Positions 1 through 7,719 of a stretch of 11,405 bases of DNA are shown here, in pieces (within the stretch, counting starts at the first letter, position 1; each line of letters opens with the position of its first letter). Source of the stretch: DATHWB01 sp035460965 (GTDB lineage: Bacteria > Actinomycetota > Acidimicrobiia > Spongiisociales > ZC4RG35); contig DATHWB010000363.1 in the NCBI GenBank assembly GCA_035460965.1, positions 1-11,405 on the forward strand, given 5' to 3'. A program made the position numbers and the translations under genes. The notes beneath the pieces are model-generated. The model ran no database searches. It saw only the letters and a program-made list of their open reading frames with translations, and was not told the origin of the DNA.

Positions 1-38
1 CTGTTGCGGGGGGTGGGTTCGGGGGGAACGGGGGGCGC

Positions 39-52
39 TAGCCTGCGGGCAC
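39..52 (+). promoter_or_regulatory. Probable leaderless promoter -10 box of purC
   Basis: A TAGCCT hexamer at 39-44 ends 8 bases before the GTG start of purC. That spacing would place the transcription start at or next to the start codon, giving a leaderless mRNA. No convincing -35 box is seen; the upstream 38 bases are G-rich. There is no room in the window for a purine riboswitch. The call rests on the same arrangement recurring before five other genes here. Confidence 0.5.
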
Positions 53-934
53 GTGCTGGCACTTCCCCACGTCGCCTCCGGCAAGGTCCGGGAGATCTAC
101 GAGGTCGACGACCAGCGCCTCCTCTTCGTGGCGACCGACCGCATCTCGGCCTTCGACGTCGTTCTCCCCACCCCCATCCCCGACAAGGGTCGGGTCCTCA
201 CCGGGGTGTCGCTCTTCTTCTTCGACCTCCTCGATACGCCGTCCCACTTCCTCACGACCGACCTGTCCGAACTCGACCTGGCACCCGACGAGCGCCGCGA
301 GCTGGCAGGGCGGGCGATGATCGTGCGACGCGCCGAGGTCCTCCCCGTCGAGTGCGTCGTGCGCGGCTATCTGTACGGCTCCGCCTGGCGCGAGTACTCC
401 TCCGGAGGAGGGCCGACGACCGAACACCTCCCCGCAGGACTCCGACTGGCCGACCGACTGCCCGATCCGGTGTTCACACCGGCCTCGAAGTCCGCCACGG
501 GACACGACGAGAACCTGGGCCAAGCCGCGGCACGGGAGCTGGTGGGGGACGTCCTGTACGAGGCGCTCCGCCACACCTCCCTGGCGCTGTATCGCGCGGC
601 AGCCGCCCACGCCGAACAGCGCGGCCTGATCCTGGCCGACACCAAGTTCGAGTTCGGCCTCGTCGACGGTCGCCTCACCCTGGTCGACGAGGTGCTCACT
701 CCCGACTCGTCGCGTTACTGGCCGGCCGACGCCTGGACCCCGGGCGAGGCGGTCCCCAGCTTCGACAAGCAGTACGTTCGCGACTGGCTGGACGGCTCAG
801 GGTGGGATCACAGTCCACCCGCCCCTCCCCTCCCCCCAGAGGTGGTCGACGGAACACGCAAGAGGTACGTCGAAGCCTATGAACGAATCACGGACCGGTC
901 GTTCGACCACTACCTGAAGGCGGCCGAGGCATGA
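53..934 (+). CDS. purC: Phosphoribosylaminoimidazole-succinocarboxamide synthase (SAICAR synthetase)
   Basis: PurC joins aspartate to CAIR using ATP, giving SAICAR, step 7 of cytosolic de novo IMP synthesis. The 293-residue product is full length for the bacterial monofunctional family. Visible motifs are the N-terminal GKVREIYE at 10-17, the first family signature LPVECVVRGYLYGS at 97-110, HDEN at 151-154, and the second signature LADTKFEFG at 194-202, followed by VDEVLTPDSSRYW. The GTG start at 53 is chosen because the protein begins just ahead of the conserved GKVREIYE strand and because a TAGCCT -10 box lies 8 bases upstream. Its TGA overlaps the purS ATG (ATGA), so the two are probably translationally coupled. 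It heads the purC-S-Q-L unit. Nothing in the sequence looks damaged. Confidence 0.97.
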   Translation: MLALPHVASGKVREIYEVDDQRLLFVATDRISAFDVVLPTPIPDKGRVLTGVSLFFFDLLDTPSHFLTTDLSELDLAPDERRELAGRAMIVRRAEVLPVECVVRGYLYGSAWREYSSGGGPTTEHLPAGLRLADRLPDPVFTPASKSATGHDENLGQAAARELVGDVLYEALRHTSLALYRAAAAHAEQRGLILADTKFEFGLVDGRLTLVDEVLTPDSSRYWPADAWTPGEAVPSFDKQYVRDWLDGSGWDHSPPAPPLPPEVVDGTRKRYVEAYERITDRSFDHYLKAAEA

Positions 935-1173
935 GAGTCACCGTCCACGTGCGCCGCCGTCCCGAGATCGCCGACCCTCACGGGGCGACGGTCGCCCGCT
1001 CGCTGGAGGATCTCGGCCACCACGGCGTGACCTCGGTCCGTATCGACCGCACCATCCACCTGGAGGTGGACGGCACCGATCCGGCCGAGGTTCGCGAGCG
1101 GATCGCGGCCATGTGTGATCAACTGCTCGTCAACCCCGTGCTCGAGGACTACGAGATCGTGGTGGGATCGTGA
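931..1173 (+). CDS. purS: Phosphoribosylformylglycinamidine synthase subunit PurS
   Basis: PurS is the small non-catalytic subunit of the three-part FGAM synthetase. It bridges PurQ and PurL and is needed for complex formation and ammonia transfer. The 80-residue product has the family's usual size. It shows the typical layout: a beta strand MRVTVHVRRRPEIADPHGA, a helix with the repeated 'G..V..L..LG..GV..VRI' pattern, a strand, and the closing helix and strand with LLVNPVLEDYEI near the C-terminus (residues 65-76). The ATG overlaps the purC stop by four bases. The stop in turn overlaps the purQ GTG (GTGA at 1170-1173), keeping the three FGAM synthetase subunits in one coupled unit. Identification rests on size, the C-terminal NPVLEDYE motif and its place immediately before purQ and purL. 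Confidence 0.95.
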   Translation: MRVTVHVRRRPEIADPHGATVARSLEDLGHHGVTSVRIDRTIHLEVDGTDPAEVRERIAAMCDQLLVNPVLEDYEIVVGS

Positions 1174-1817
1174 CCGTCGCCGTGGTCGTGTTCCCCGGCT
1201 CGAACTGCGAGCACGACGTCGCGCACGCCATCCGGCTCCTGGGCGGCGAAGCCGAGCTTGCCTGGCATCGCGATCGCGACCTGTCCGGGGCCGACGCGGT
1301 CGTCCTGCCCGGCGGGTTCGCCCACGGCGATGCCCTCCGCACCGGGGCCATCGCCCGCTTCTCACCCGTCATGGACGAGGTGCGTCGGATGGCCGAGGCC
1401 GGCGCCCCGGTACTCGGCATCTGCAACGGATTCCAGATCCTGTGTGAAGCTGGTCTCCTCCCCGGCGCGTTCATCGCCAACCGCGACCTGCGATTCATCT
1501 GCCGATTCGTGGACGTCGAGGTGACGGACACCGACACCGTGCTCACCGGTGCAGCCAGGGTGGGACAACGACTCCGGATCCCTCTCAACTCGTACGAAGG
1601 CAACTGGGTGTCGCCGTCGGGTGAAGGCAGGGTGGTGGTCCGTTACGTCGACGATCCGAACGGTGCCCAGGACGGGGCGGCGGCCATCGCGAACCGATCG
1701 GGCAACGTGGTGGGGATCATGCCCCACCCCGAGCGAGCCGTCGAGGAGTTGCTCGGCTCGGAGGATGGCCGCGTACTCCTCGAAGGGTTCCTGGCCTCGG
1801 TCCCTGCCCGTGTCTGA
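1170..1817 (+). CDS. purQ: Phosphoribosylformylglycinamidine synthase subunit PurQ (glutaminase)
   Basis: PurQ is the class I glutamine amidotransferase subunit that releases ammonia from glutamine for PurL. The 215-residue product has the family length. It opens with VVVFPGSNCEHD and then has VVLPGGFAHGD at 44-54. The nucleophile elbow GICNGFQIL is at 83-91, with Cys85 as the expected catalytic cysteine, and MPHPERA at 184-190 supplies the expected His186 and Glu188. The segment that is IPVAHGEG in Bacillus reads IPLNSYEGNW here; a Ser-containing variant is, as I recall, usual for actinobacterial PurQ. The GTG start overlaps the purS stop, and the 3' end overlaps the chosen purL start by 8 bases. 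Glutamine hydrolysis is expected only within the PurSQL complex. Confidence 0.97.
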   Translation: MTVAVVVFPGSNCEHDVAHAIRLLGGEAELAWHRDRDLSGADAVVLPGGFAHGDALRTGAIARFSPVMDEVRRMAEAGAPVLGICNGFQILCEAGLLPGAFIANRDLRFICRFVDVEVTDTDTVLTGAARVGQRLRIPLNSYEGNWVSPSGEGRVVVRYVDDPNGAQDGAAAIANRSGNVVGIMPHPERAVEELLGSEDGRVLLEGFLASVPARV

Positions 1818-3999
1818 GACTGCGGTGCACCGCGCGCTCGGGATGACCGATGCCGAGTTCGAGTCCGTCATCGAGATCCTCGGCAGGGAACCGCGCGCCG
1901 CCGAGCTGGCCATGTACTCGGTGATGTGGTCCGAGCATTGCTCCTACAAGTCGTCCCGCACCCACCTGGGACGCTTCCCGTCGGAAGCACCGTGGGTCGT
2001 GGTCGGTCCGGGAGAGAACGCTGGTGTCGTCGACCTGGGCGACGGCTGGCTGGCCGCCCTCCGCATCGAGAGCCACAACCATCCCTCGTTCGTCGAGCCG
2101 TACCAAGGCGCCGCCACCGGGGTCGGGGGGATCCTCCGCGACGTCTTCACGATGGGCGCCCGACCGATCGCCCTCTGGGACCAGATCCGATTCGGTCCGC
2201 TGGACGTGCCGAAGAACCGCTACCTCTTCGGGGGGGTCGTTGCGGGGATCGCCGGGTACGGCAACGCGGTGGGGGTCCCGACCGTCGGGGGCGAGGTCGA
2301 CTTCGACCCCTGCTACTCCGGCAATCCGCTCGTCAACGTCATGTGCCTCGGCGTGATGCGGAGGGAACAACTCGTGCTCGGGACGGCCGGCGCCCCGGGG
2401 TCGGTGGCCGTCCTGCTCGGGAAGCCCACGGGCCGCGACGGCATCGGGGGGGCCTCGGTGCTGGCATCGGCATCCTTCGACGAGGAGGCGGGAGCCAAAC
2501 GCCCGGCAGTGCAGGTGGGCGACCCGTTCGAGGAGAAGAAGCTGATCGAAGCCTGTCTCGAACTGTACGAGCAGGGGCTGGTGGTCGGTGTGCAGGATCT
2601 GGGGGCCGCCGGTCTCTCCTGCGCCACCTCGGAGCCGGCCGCCAGGGCGGGGGCGGGGATGCAGGTGGATCTCGATGCCGTCCACGTGCGTGAGCACGGC
2701 ATGACGGCGCCGGAACTCCTCATGTCCGAGTCCCAGGAGCGGATGATGGCGTTCGTCGAACCTTCCAAGGTGGACGATGTGCTCGCCGTGGCGGAGAAGT
2801 GGGAGATCGAGGCATCCGTGGTGGGTTCCGTCACCGCCGGGGACACGCTGCGCGTTCGACACGATGGAGCGGTCGTAGCCGAGGTGCCGGCCGCCTCGCT
2901 GTCCGAAGCGGCGCCTCGCTACGACCGCCCGATGCGAGAACCCGCCTCGCTGCAGGCGTCCTGGCACGACACCCTCGATCACAGCTCGCCCCCCGACCTG
3001 GCAGAAGCGCTCCTGGCCCTCCTGGACGATCCCGCCATCGCCTCACCCGAATGGATCTACGACCAGTACGACCACATGCTCTTCCTCAACACCGTGGTCC
3101 GACCGGGGGCGGACGGCAGCCTGCTGCGTCTGAAGGGCACCGACAAGGGACTGGCCGTGTCCACTGACGGCAATGGACGGCTCTGCCGCCTCGACCCCTT
3201 CCGGGGCAGTGAGCGGCTGGTCTACGAGGCGGCCCTCAACGTGGCGGTCCTCGGCGCCCGTCCGCTGGCGCTGGTCGACAACCTCAACTTCGGAAACCCC
3301 GAGAAGCCGGAGGTCATGTGGCAGTTCCGCCAGTCGATCGAGGGGATCTCCGCGGCCTGTGAGCACCTGGGAATCCCGGTCGTCGGCGGCAACGTGAGCT
3401 TCTACAACGAGACCGACGGAGTCGACATCCATCCGACCCCCGTGGTCGGCCTGCTCGGCAAGGCCGAACCGATGCCGGCCCACCCTCCCCGCCTCGACGC
3501 CGGGGCGGAGGGCATGGAGTTGTGGCTGTTCGGGCCGGACGCCCCGGACCTGGCCGGCTCCTCGTTCGAACGAGTCGTGCACGACCATCTGGGCGGTCGC
3601 CCTGTCGCGGCGGATCCGAGAATGGGGTCGGCGATCCTCGAACTGGCCGTGCGGTTGGCGGGGAGCGGTCGCACCCCGGTTCTCCACGATTTGTCCGACG
3701 GAGGGCTCGCCGTGGGGGCGGCCGAGATCTGCATCCGATCCGGGGTCGGTGCCGAGATCGCGGTCGACGACTGGCGCCAGTTGTTCTCGGAAGCACCCCA
3801 CCGGATGATCGCGGCCGTCGACCCGGCCGACGGTGACGCGGTGGCCGCATTCGCCGCCGCGGAGGGCGTGCCGTCCCGGCGGATCGGCCGACTGCGCGGC
3901 GACACGATCGAGTTCAGAACCGGCGAGGCGGCGGCACGGGTTTCGCTGCCCGCCGCCAGCCGCGTGTACGACCAGGCGATTCCCCGGAGGATGCAATGA
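1810..3999 (+). CDS. purL: Phosphoribosylformylglycinamidine synthase subunit PurL (small type)
   Basis: PurL is the ATP-dependent synthetase subunit that converts FGAR plus ammonia into FGAM, step 4 of purine synthesis. The reading frame is open far upstream inside purQ. The GTG at 1810 is chosen because it gives MSETAVHRALGMTDAEFE, which lines up with the usual short N-terminus, and a 729-residue protein, close to the roughly 740 residues of small PurL. A GTG at 1825 is a possible alternative. Motifs include MWSEHCSYK at 39-47, RIESHNHPS at 85-93 and GGILRDVFTMGARPIA at 106-121. The second repeat has IYDQYDHM, LVDNLNFGNPEKPEV and VVGGNVSFYNET. The two repeated AIRS-like halves are both intact. 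The stop overlaps the next gene's ATG (ATGA at 3996-3999). Confidence 0.97.
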   Translation: MSETAVHRALGMTDAEFESVIEILGREPRAAELAMYSVMWSEHCSYKSSRTHLGRFPSEAPWVVVGPGENAGVVDLGDGWLAALRIESHNHPSFVEPYQGAATGVGGILRDVFTMGARPIALWDQIRFGPLDVPKNRYLFGGVVAGIAGYGNAVGVPTVGGEVDFDPCYSGNPLVNVMCLGVMRREQLVLGTAGAPGSVAVLLGKPTGRDGIGGASVLASASFDEEAGAKRPAVQVGDPFEEKKLIEACLELYEQGLVVGVQDLGAAGLSCATSEPAARAGAGMQVDLDAVHVREHGMTAPELLMSESQERMMAFVEPSKVDDVLAVAEKWEIEASVVGSVTAGDTLRVRHDGAVVAEVPAASLSEAAPRYDRPMREPASLQASWHDTLDHSSPPDLAEALLALLDDPAIASPEWIYDQYDHMLFLNTVVRPGADGSLLRLKGTDKGLAVSTDGNGRLCRLDPFRGSERLVYEAALNVAVLGARPLALVDNLNFGNPEKPEVMWQFRQSIEGISAACEHLGIPVVGGNVSFYNETDGVDIHPTPVVGLLGKAEPMPAHPPRLDAGAEGMELWLFGPDAPDLAGSSFERVVHDHLGGRPVAADPRMGSAILELAVRLAGSGRTPVLHDLSDGGLAVGAAEICIRSGVGAEIAVDDWRQLFSEAPHRMIAAVDPADGDAVAAFAAAEGVPSRRIGRLRGDTIEFRTGEAAARVSLPAASRVYDQAIPRRMQ

Positions 4000-5060
4000 G
4001 CACCGACCGCAGCCGACGGCTGTGGACCCTCGTCTCGCTCCTGCTCTTGGTGGCGGCATGTGGCGGCGAGTCCTCCCTCGATTCGTCGACGACCACGACC
4101 ACCACGAGCACGACGACCTCCGCACCCACGACGACCCTGGCTCCCACCACCACCACCACCACGGTGCCGACGACCGCTCCACCGGATCCACCGGGAGCCT
4201 TGCCGCTCTTGGACGACGGCCGCCCGGCCACCTGGCTGGGGGTCACGACCGACTACGAGGCGGTGGAGGTCGACACCCTCACCGGCGAGATCCTGCGATC
4301 CATCGGACAGGTCTCGACTGCCGAGGAGGTCGCCACCGCCGAGTGCGCCGCCTGTGTGAACGCCATCGACTTCGTCTGGCGAACCTACGACGGTGCCTAC
4401 TTCTTCGTCAGTCAATGCTGCGAGCCGGCCGCCGGCTCCATCCATGTCCTGCCGGAGGACCAGAGTCCACTCCTGCTCGACGATCTCGGCGACGTGCCGT
4501 CGTGGCACTTCTGGTGGGCGACTCCCGCTCCCGACTCGCACGAAGTCGTCTTGCTCGGATATCACGTCCTCATCACGACCGCCGACGTGACCCCGCTGAC
4601 CGCCCAGGCAGGCGTCGACTACGTCGAAGCCTGGGTGAACACCGAGTCGGACCCCACGTTCCCGATCTCCAACGCCGTCTGGGCGGGTGACGTGATCCGC
4701 TGGCTGGAGGGCAGCGACGGCGTGACCCGGCTGCGGACATTCGACCGCCGGGACGGTTCCTCCGACCTCGTCGACGTGCCCGATCTCGCAGGCTGGAGCC
4801 TGGCCGGGCTCACCAGCCGCGCCTCCGGTGAGCTGGTGGTGGTCCGGTCACGCCCGGACGGCGTGGCGGCGGAGGCCATCGTGCTCGATGTCGACGGCAA
4901 CGTCACCGGGAGTTTCGATGTGGCCGCAGGAGCCAGGCTGGGCGGCTACGACCGGACGGGGCGGTTCCTCGTCTACACCGCGGACGACGGCGTGGTTCGC
5001 TGGCACGGCGAAGACGACGGCGGCGTGCTCGGGGAGGGTTTCGTCCACGCCAGTTGGTGA
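3996..5060 (+). CDS. Predicted lipoprotein with Thr-rich stalk, coupled to purL; function unknown
   Basis: I do not recognise this 354-residue protein beyond its export signal. Residues 1-21 form a lipoprotein signal peptide: Arg at 5, 7 and 8, a hydrophobic core LVSLLLLVA, and a VAAC lipobox with Cys22 as the lipidation site. A Thr/Pro/Ser-rich stalk covers about residues 31-66. The rest looks like beta-rich, Trp-containing extracytoplasmic sequence with blade-like segments, such as GGYDRTGRFLVYTADDGVVRW near 316-336, which could be part of a beta-propeller. Four cysteines (117, 120, 141, 142) lie close together. The ATG at 3996 overlaps the purL stop, with GGAGG at 3986-3990 as a well-placed ribosome binding site, so it is probably co-translated with purL. 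Surface attachment is well supported; the propeller fold is a guess and no link to purines is evident. Confidence 0.85.
   Translation: MSTDRSRRLWTLVSLLLLVAACGGESSLDSSTTTTTTSTTTSAPTTTLAPTTTTTTVPTTAPPDPPGALPLLDDGRPATWLGVTTDYEAVEVDTLTGEILRSIGQVSTAEEVATAECAACVNAIDFVWRTYDGAYFFVSQCCEPAAGSIHVLPEDQSPLLLDDLGDVPSWHFWWATPAPDSHEVVLLGYHVLITTADVTPLTAQAGVDYVEAWVNTESDPTFPISNAVWAGDVIRWLEGSDGVTRLRTFDRRDGSSDLVDVPDLAGWSLAGLTSRASGELVVVRSRPDGVAAEAIVLDVDGNVTGSFDVAAGARLGGYDRTGRFLVYTADDGVVRWHGEDDGGVLGEGFVHASW
4089..4178 (+). repeat. ACC/ACG triplet-rich tract encoding the Thr-rich stalk
   Basis: This stretch is dominated by ACC and ACG codons, including an uninterrupted run of five ACC units starting at 4146. It encodes threonine runs of up to six residues, separated by Ser, Ala, Pro and Leu. 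It is in frame with the lipoprotein gene and serves as its stalk, so it is a coding low-complexity repeat. Such triplet tracts can vary in length between strains. Confidence 0.8.
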
Positions 5061-5072
5061 GGGTGCCGGGCC

Positions 5073-5084
5073 TATCCTCGCGCC
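5073..5084 (+). promoter_or_regulatory. Probable leaderless promoter -10 box of the phosphofructokinase gene
   Basis: TATCCT at 5073-5078 ends 6 bases before the GTG at 5085, in the 24-base gap after the lipoprotein stop. Transcription would start at or very near the GTG. TTGGTG at 5054-5059 is too close to be a normal -35 box. This suggests that the gene has its own promoter even though it follows the pur operon closely. Confidence 0.5.
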
Positions 5085-6212
5085 GTGGCCCAGACGATCG
5101 GAATCCTCACTGCCGGCGGCGACTCGCCCGGGCTCAACGCCGCCATCCGTGCCGTCGGCAAGGCCGCCCAGCGACGGTACGGCATGCACGTGATCGGGTT
5201 CCGCGACGGGTTCGCCGGGCTGATCCAGAACCGTCACATCCGCCTCGACGGAGACATGCTCTCGGGGATCCTCACCCGCGGCGGCACCATCCTGGGTACC
5301 TCACGCGTCAAGGTGCACAAGGTGGACATGGGCGACGGGTCCCGCATCGACATGCGGCCGATGATCCGACAGGTCATCGAACAACACGACATGGCCGCCC
5401 TCGTGTGTCTGGGAGGGGGCGGCACCATGAAGAACGCCCTTCGCCTCCATGACGTCGGCATCCCCGTGGTGGGACTGCCGAAGACGATCGACAACGACGT
5501 CGTCCTCACGGACACCACGTTCGGATTCGACACCGCACTCGGAATCGCCACCGAAGCGATCGACCGCCTCCACTCGACCGCCCACTCCCATCACCGGATC
5601 ATGGTGACCGAGATCATGGGCCACAACACCGGCTGGCTCACCCTCGGATCGGGCCTGGCCGGGGGTGCCGACGCCATCCTCATCCCCGAGATCCCGCACC
5701 GGGTGGAATCGGTGGCGGAGTCGATCCTCCAGCGCAAGGCCGCCGGGTCGAACTTCTCCATCGTGGCGGTGGCCGAAGGGGCGATGTCGGCGGAGGACAG
5801 GGGGAGGCACGACGAGATCCGTGCGGCGATCGACGCGCTGGACGACGACAACGGAGACGACACCGCCTTGCGGGCCGAGCTCGACGCCCTCCACCACGCC
5901 CAGGCGCGCTCCACCGAGGACCTGGCCGCCCAGCTCGAGGAGCTGACCGGGCTCGAGGCGAGGGTCACGATCCTCGGACACGTTCAGCGCGGCGGGACAC
6001 CGTCGATGGCCGACCGGCTCCTCGCCACCCAACTCGGCACGGCCGCCACCGACGTCATCACCGGTGGCACCACCGGGGTGATGATCGCCCTGCAGAACGG
6101 TCAGGCGGTACCGGTCCCACTGAAGGACGTGGCGGGTCGTCGCAAGACGGTGCCGCTCGATCATCCGTGGGTGGAGTCGGCCCGTCACCTCGGCGTGTGC
6201 ATGGGCGACTGA
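5085..6212 (+). CDS. pfkA: 6-phosphofructokinase (PfkA family; ATP or PPi donor uncertain)
   Basis: The 375-residue protein phosphorylates fructose 6-phosphate to the 1,6-bisphosphate in glycolysis. It has TAGGDSPGLNAAIR at 9-22, LPKTIDNDV at 131-139 with catalytic Asp136 and Asp138, MGHNTGWLTLGSGLA near 178-192, and GHVQRGGTPSMADR at 298-311. The donor-site motif reads GGGGT at 110-114. The residue matching E. coli Gly104 is Gly113 (ATP-like), but Lys133 matches the Lys124 typical of PPi-dependent enzymes. The Asp103 position is Gly112, which is unusual. A charged, probably helical insert of about 40 residues (around 245-285) makes the protein longer than the 320-residue E. coli enzyme. The GTG start is supported by GILTAGGDSPG beginning within a few residues and by the TATCCT box upstream. 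It lies alone between the pur operon and an exporter gene. The family is certain; the donor is not. Confidence 0.93.
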   Translation: MAQTIGILTAGGDSPGLNAAIRAVGKAAQRRYGMHVIGFRDGFAGLIQNRHIRLDGDMLSGILTRGGTILGTSRVKVHKVDMGDGSRIDMRPMIRQVIEQHDMAALVCLGGGGTMKNALRLHDVGIPVVGLPKTIDNDVVLTDTTFGFDTALGIATEAIDRLHSTAHSHHRIMVTEIMGHNTGWLTLGSGLAGGADAILIPEIPHRVESVAESILQRKAAGSNFSIVAVAEGAMSAEDRGRHDEIRAAIDALDDDNGDDTALRAELDALHHAQARSTEDLAAQLEELTGLEARVTILGHVQRGGTPSMADRLLATQLGTAATDVITGGTTGVMIALQNGQAVPVPLKDVAGRRKTVPLDHPWVESARHLGVCMGD

Positions 6213-6235
6213 GACTCCGAACATCCTGCACGCCG

Positions 6236-6250
6236 TAGTCTTCGGCGATC
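6236..6250 (+). promoter_or_regulatory. Probable leaderless promoter -10 box of the DHA2-like exporter gene
   Basis: TAGTCT at 6236-6241 ends 9 bases before the GTG at 6251. The hexamer lies between short inverted arms CGCCG (6231-6235) and CGGCG (6243-6247). The arms may be chance in GC-rich DNA, or a weak binding site. No clear -35 box is seen in the 38-base gap. Confidence 0.4.
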
Positions 6251-7711
6251 GTGCCCCCGACCAGCGTCCTCTCCCGGGAGTTGCTGCCCGCGTCGATCGC
6301 CATCTACACGACGGTGGCCCTGGCGGCATTCGAGGGCCTCGCCGTCAGCGCCGCCCTCCCTCAGGTGGCGGCCGATCTCGGCGACGTCCATCTCCTGCCC
6401 TGGATGGTGACCGGCTACCTGCTGATGTCCGGTGTGGCGGCCGTGGTGGCGGGACCGCTCGTCGACAGCTACGGGGTGCGGGCGGTGTTCCGCACCGCCA
6501 TCATCGTGTTCGTAACCGGGGCGGTCCTCGCCTCGACCGTCTCGTCGATGCCGCTGATGGTGGCGGCGCGGCTCCTCCACGGAGCGGGAGGTGGCGCGAT
6601 CATCGCCGTGGGGATCGCGGCCGTGAGTCTCATCTACCCCGCCCCCCTCATCGGTCGTGCGTTCGCGGCCAACGCCACGGTGTGGGGAGTGATGGGCGTG
6701 GCCGGGCCGGGAATCGCCGCCTTCATGCTGACCACTCTCAACTGGCGATGGATCTTCCTCGTGAACATCCCGCTCGGCCTGCTGGCGCTGGCTGCGGGTT
6801 GGCGGGTCATGCCTCATGCGGTCGACCGCGCTCATTCCCGACGCATCGACGTGCCCGGTGTCATCGGGGTCCTGGCACTCAACACGTTCCTGCTGCTGGC
6901 AGTGGACACCCTGGGCGTCAGGTCCCTGCTGTGGCTGGCCGGGGCGGTGGTGACGGGCGGGCTGCTGTGGGTTCACATTCGACGCACCACCGACCCGATC
7001 ATGCGCATCCGCCACCTCGCGACGCAGCCGTTCGCCACGTTGGCGGTCAGCCTGGCACTGCTCGTCACCGGTGCGGTGGCGATGAGTTCGTTCCTGACTC
7101 TGTACGTGCGGGGAGGCCGGGGAGCGTCAGAGTTGCTCACCGCCTGGTCGGTCTTCTTCTTCGTCATCGGATGGACACTCGGGGCCAACCTCTCGTCCAG
7201 ACTGCTCGACCGGATGGCCGAGACGAGCGTGATCGGGGTGGGTTTCGCTCTCACGACACCCGGTCTGGCGTTGCTCGGCGTGGGAGTGACGATCGATGCC
7301 CCCCTCCCGGTGATCCTCGGCCTGATGGTCCTGACCGCAGCCGGCGTCGGACTCGGCACCAACGCCGGCCTCACGCTGTTGCGAGCGGTGAGCGATCCCT
7401 CCGAGATCGGGCGCTCGTCTGCGGCGCACCAGTTCTTCCGCAACCAGGGATTCACGCTCGGCGCGGCGATGGGGGGAGCCGTCATCCTGGCCGTGGTGGC
7501 CACGGCCGTCGGTGACGTCGAGGCGGTGCGAGATGTCCTGGCGTCCGACGCGATCCCCAACCCGACAGTCAGCGCCGCGATCCGCGACGGGTATGCCGCC
7601 GCCGCTTTCACGGGCTTCGGCGTCGTGGCCTCCGGCCTGGTCCCGTTCCTGGCCCTCCGCCGCCACCTCGCCCCCGCCCGCGCCACGCGAGCCGCCCGAG
7701 CCGGTTCTTAG
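6251..7711 (+). CDS. Major facilitator superfamily exporter, DHA2-like (14 membrane helices)
   Basis: A 486-residue inner-membrane protein, probably a proton-driven drug or metabolite exporter; the substrate is unknown. By hydrophobicity I count about 14 membrane helices, the DHA2 arrangement, starting near residues 11-37, 49-70, 79-97 and 101-126 and ending near 446-468. Family marks include helix 1 ending in AALPQVAADLG (34-44), a motif A-like GPLVDSYGVR at 68-77, RLLHGAGGGAI at 107-117, and the motif C-like GVAGPGIAAF followed by NWRWIFLVNIPLG (164-176). Helix 1 has Glu28 where DHA2 proteins usually carry Asp. The GTG at 6251 is chosen for its fit to the helix 1 start and the TAGTCT box upstream. 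No dedicated regulator lies beside it on its upstream side. The superfamily is certain; the DHA2 assignment is likely. Confidence 0.9.
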   Translation: MPPTSVLSRELLPASIAIYTTVALAAFEGLAVSAALPQVAADLGDVHLLPWMVTGYLLMSGVAAVVAGPLVDSYGVRAVFRTAIIVFVTGAVLASTVSSMPLMVAARLLHGAGGGAIIAVGIAAVSLIYPAPLIGRAFAANATVWGVMGVAGPGIAAFMLTTLNWRWIFLVNIPLGLLALAAGWRVMPHAVDRAHSRRIDVPGVIGVLALNTFLLLAVDTLGVRSLLWLAGAVVTGGLLWVHIRRTTDPIMRIRHLATQPFATLAVSLALLVTGAVAMSSFLTLYVRGGRGASELLTAWSVFFFVIGWTLGANLSSRLLDRMAETSVIGVGFALTTPGLALLGVGVTIDAPLPVILGLMVLTAAGVGLGTNAGLTLLRAVSDPSEIGRSSAAHQFFRNQGFTLGAAMGGAVILAVVATAVGDVEAVRDVLASDAIPNPTVSAAIRDGYAAAAFTGFGVVASGLVPFLALRRHLAPARATRAARAGS

Positions 7712-7719
7712 CGAACCAG

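Noticed and set aside
1..52. Possible purine riboswitch or regulatory leader ahead of purC
   Set aside because: Only 52 bases are available, they are G-rich without visible conserved aptamer elements, and the -10 box suggests that the mRNA begins at the start codon.
1581..1610. PurQ motif reading IPLNSYEGNW where the Bacillus protein has IPVAHGEGNF
   Set aside because: The catalytic Cys85, His186 and Glu188 are all present, and as I recall other actinobacterial PurQ proteins also have a Ser in this segment. It is probably normal lineage variation.
4089..4178. Poly-His in another plus frame and poly-Trp/poly-Val in minus-strand frames of the ACC/ACG tract
   Set aside because: These are other readings of the same triplet repeat. 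The Thr frame follows a clear lipoprotein signal peptide and is the coding one.
1717..4565. Long minus-strand open frames across purL and the lipoprotein gene (up to 421 codons)
   Set aside because: They lie antisense to well-identified genes. Their translations are low-complexity Arg/Gly/His/Pro-rich with no recognisable domain, as expected for shadow frames in GC-rich DNA.
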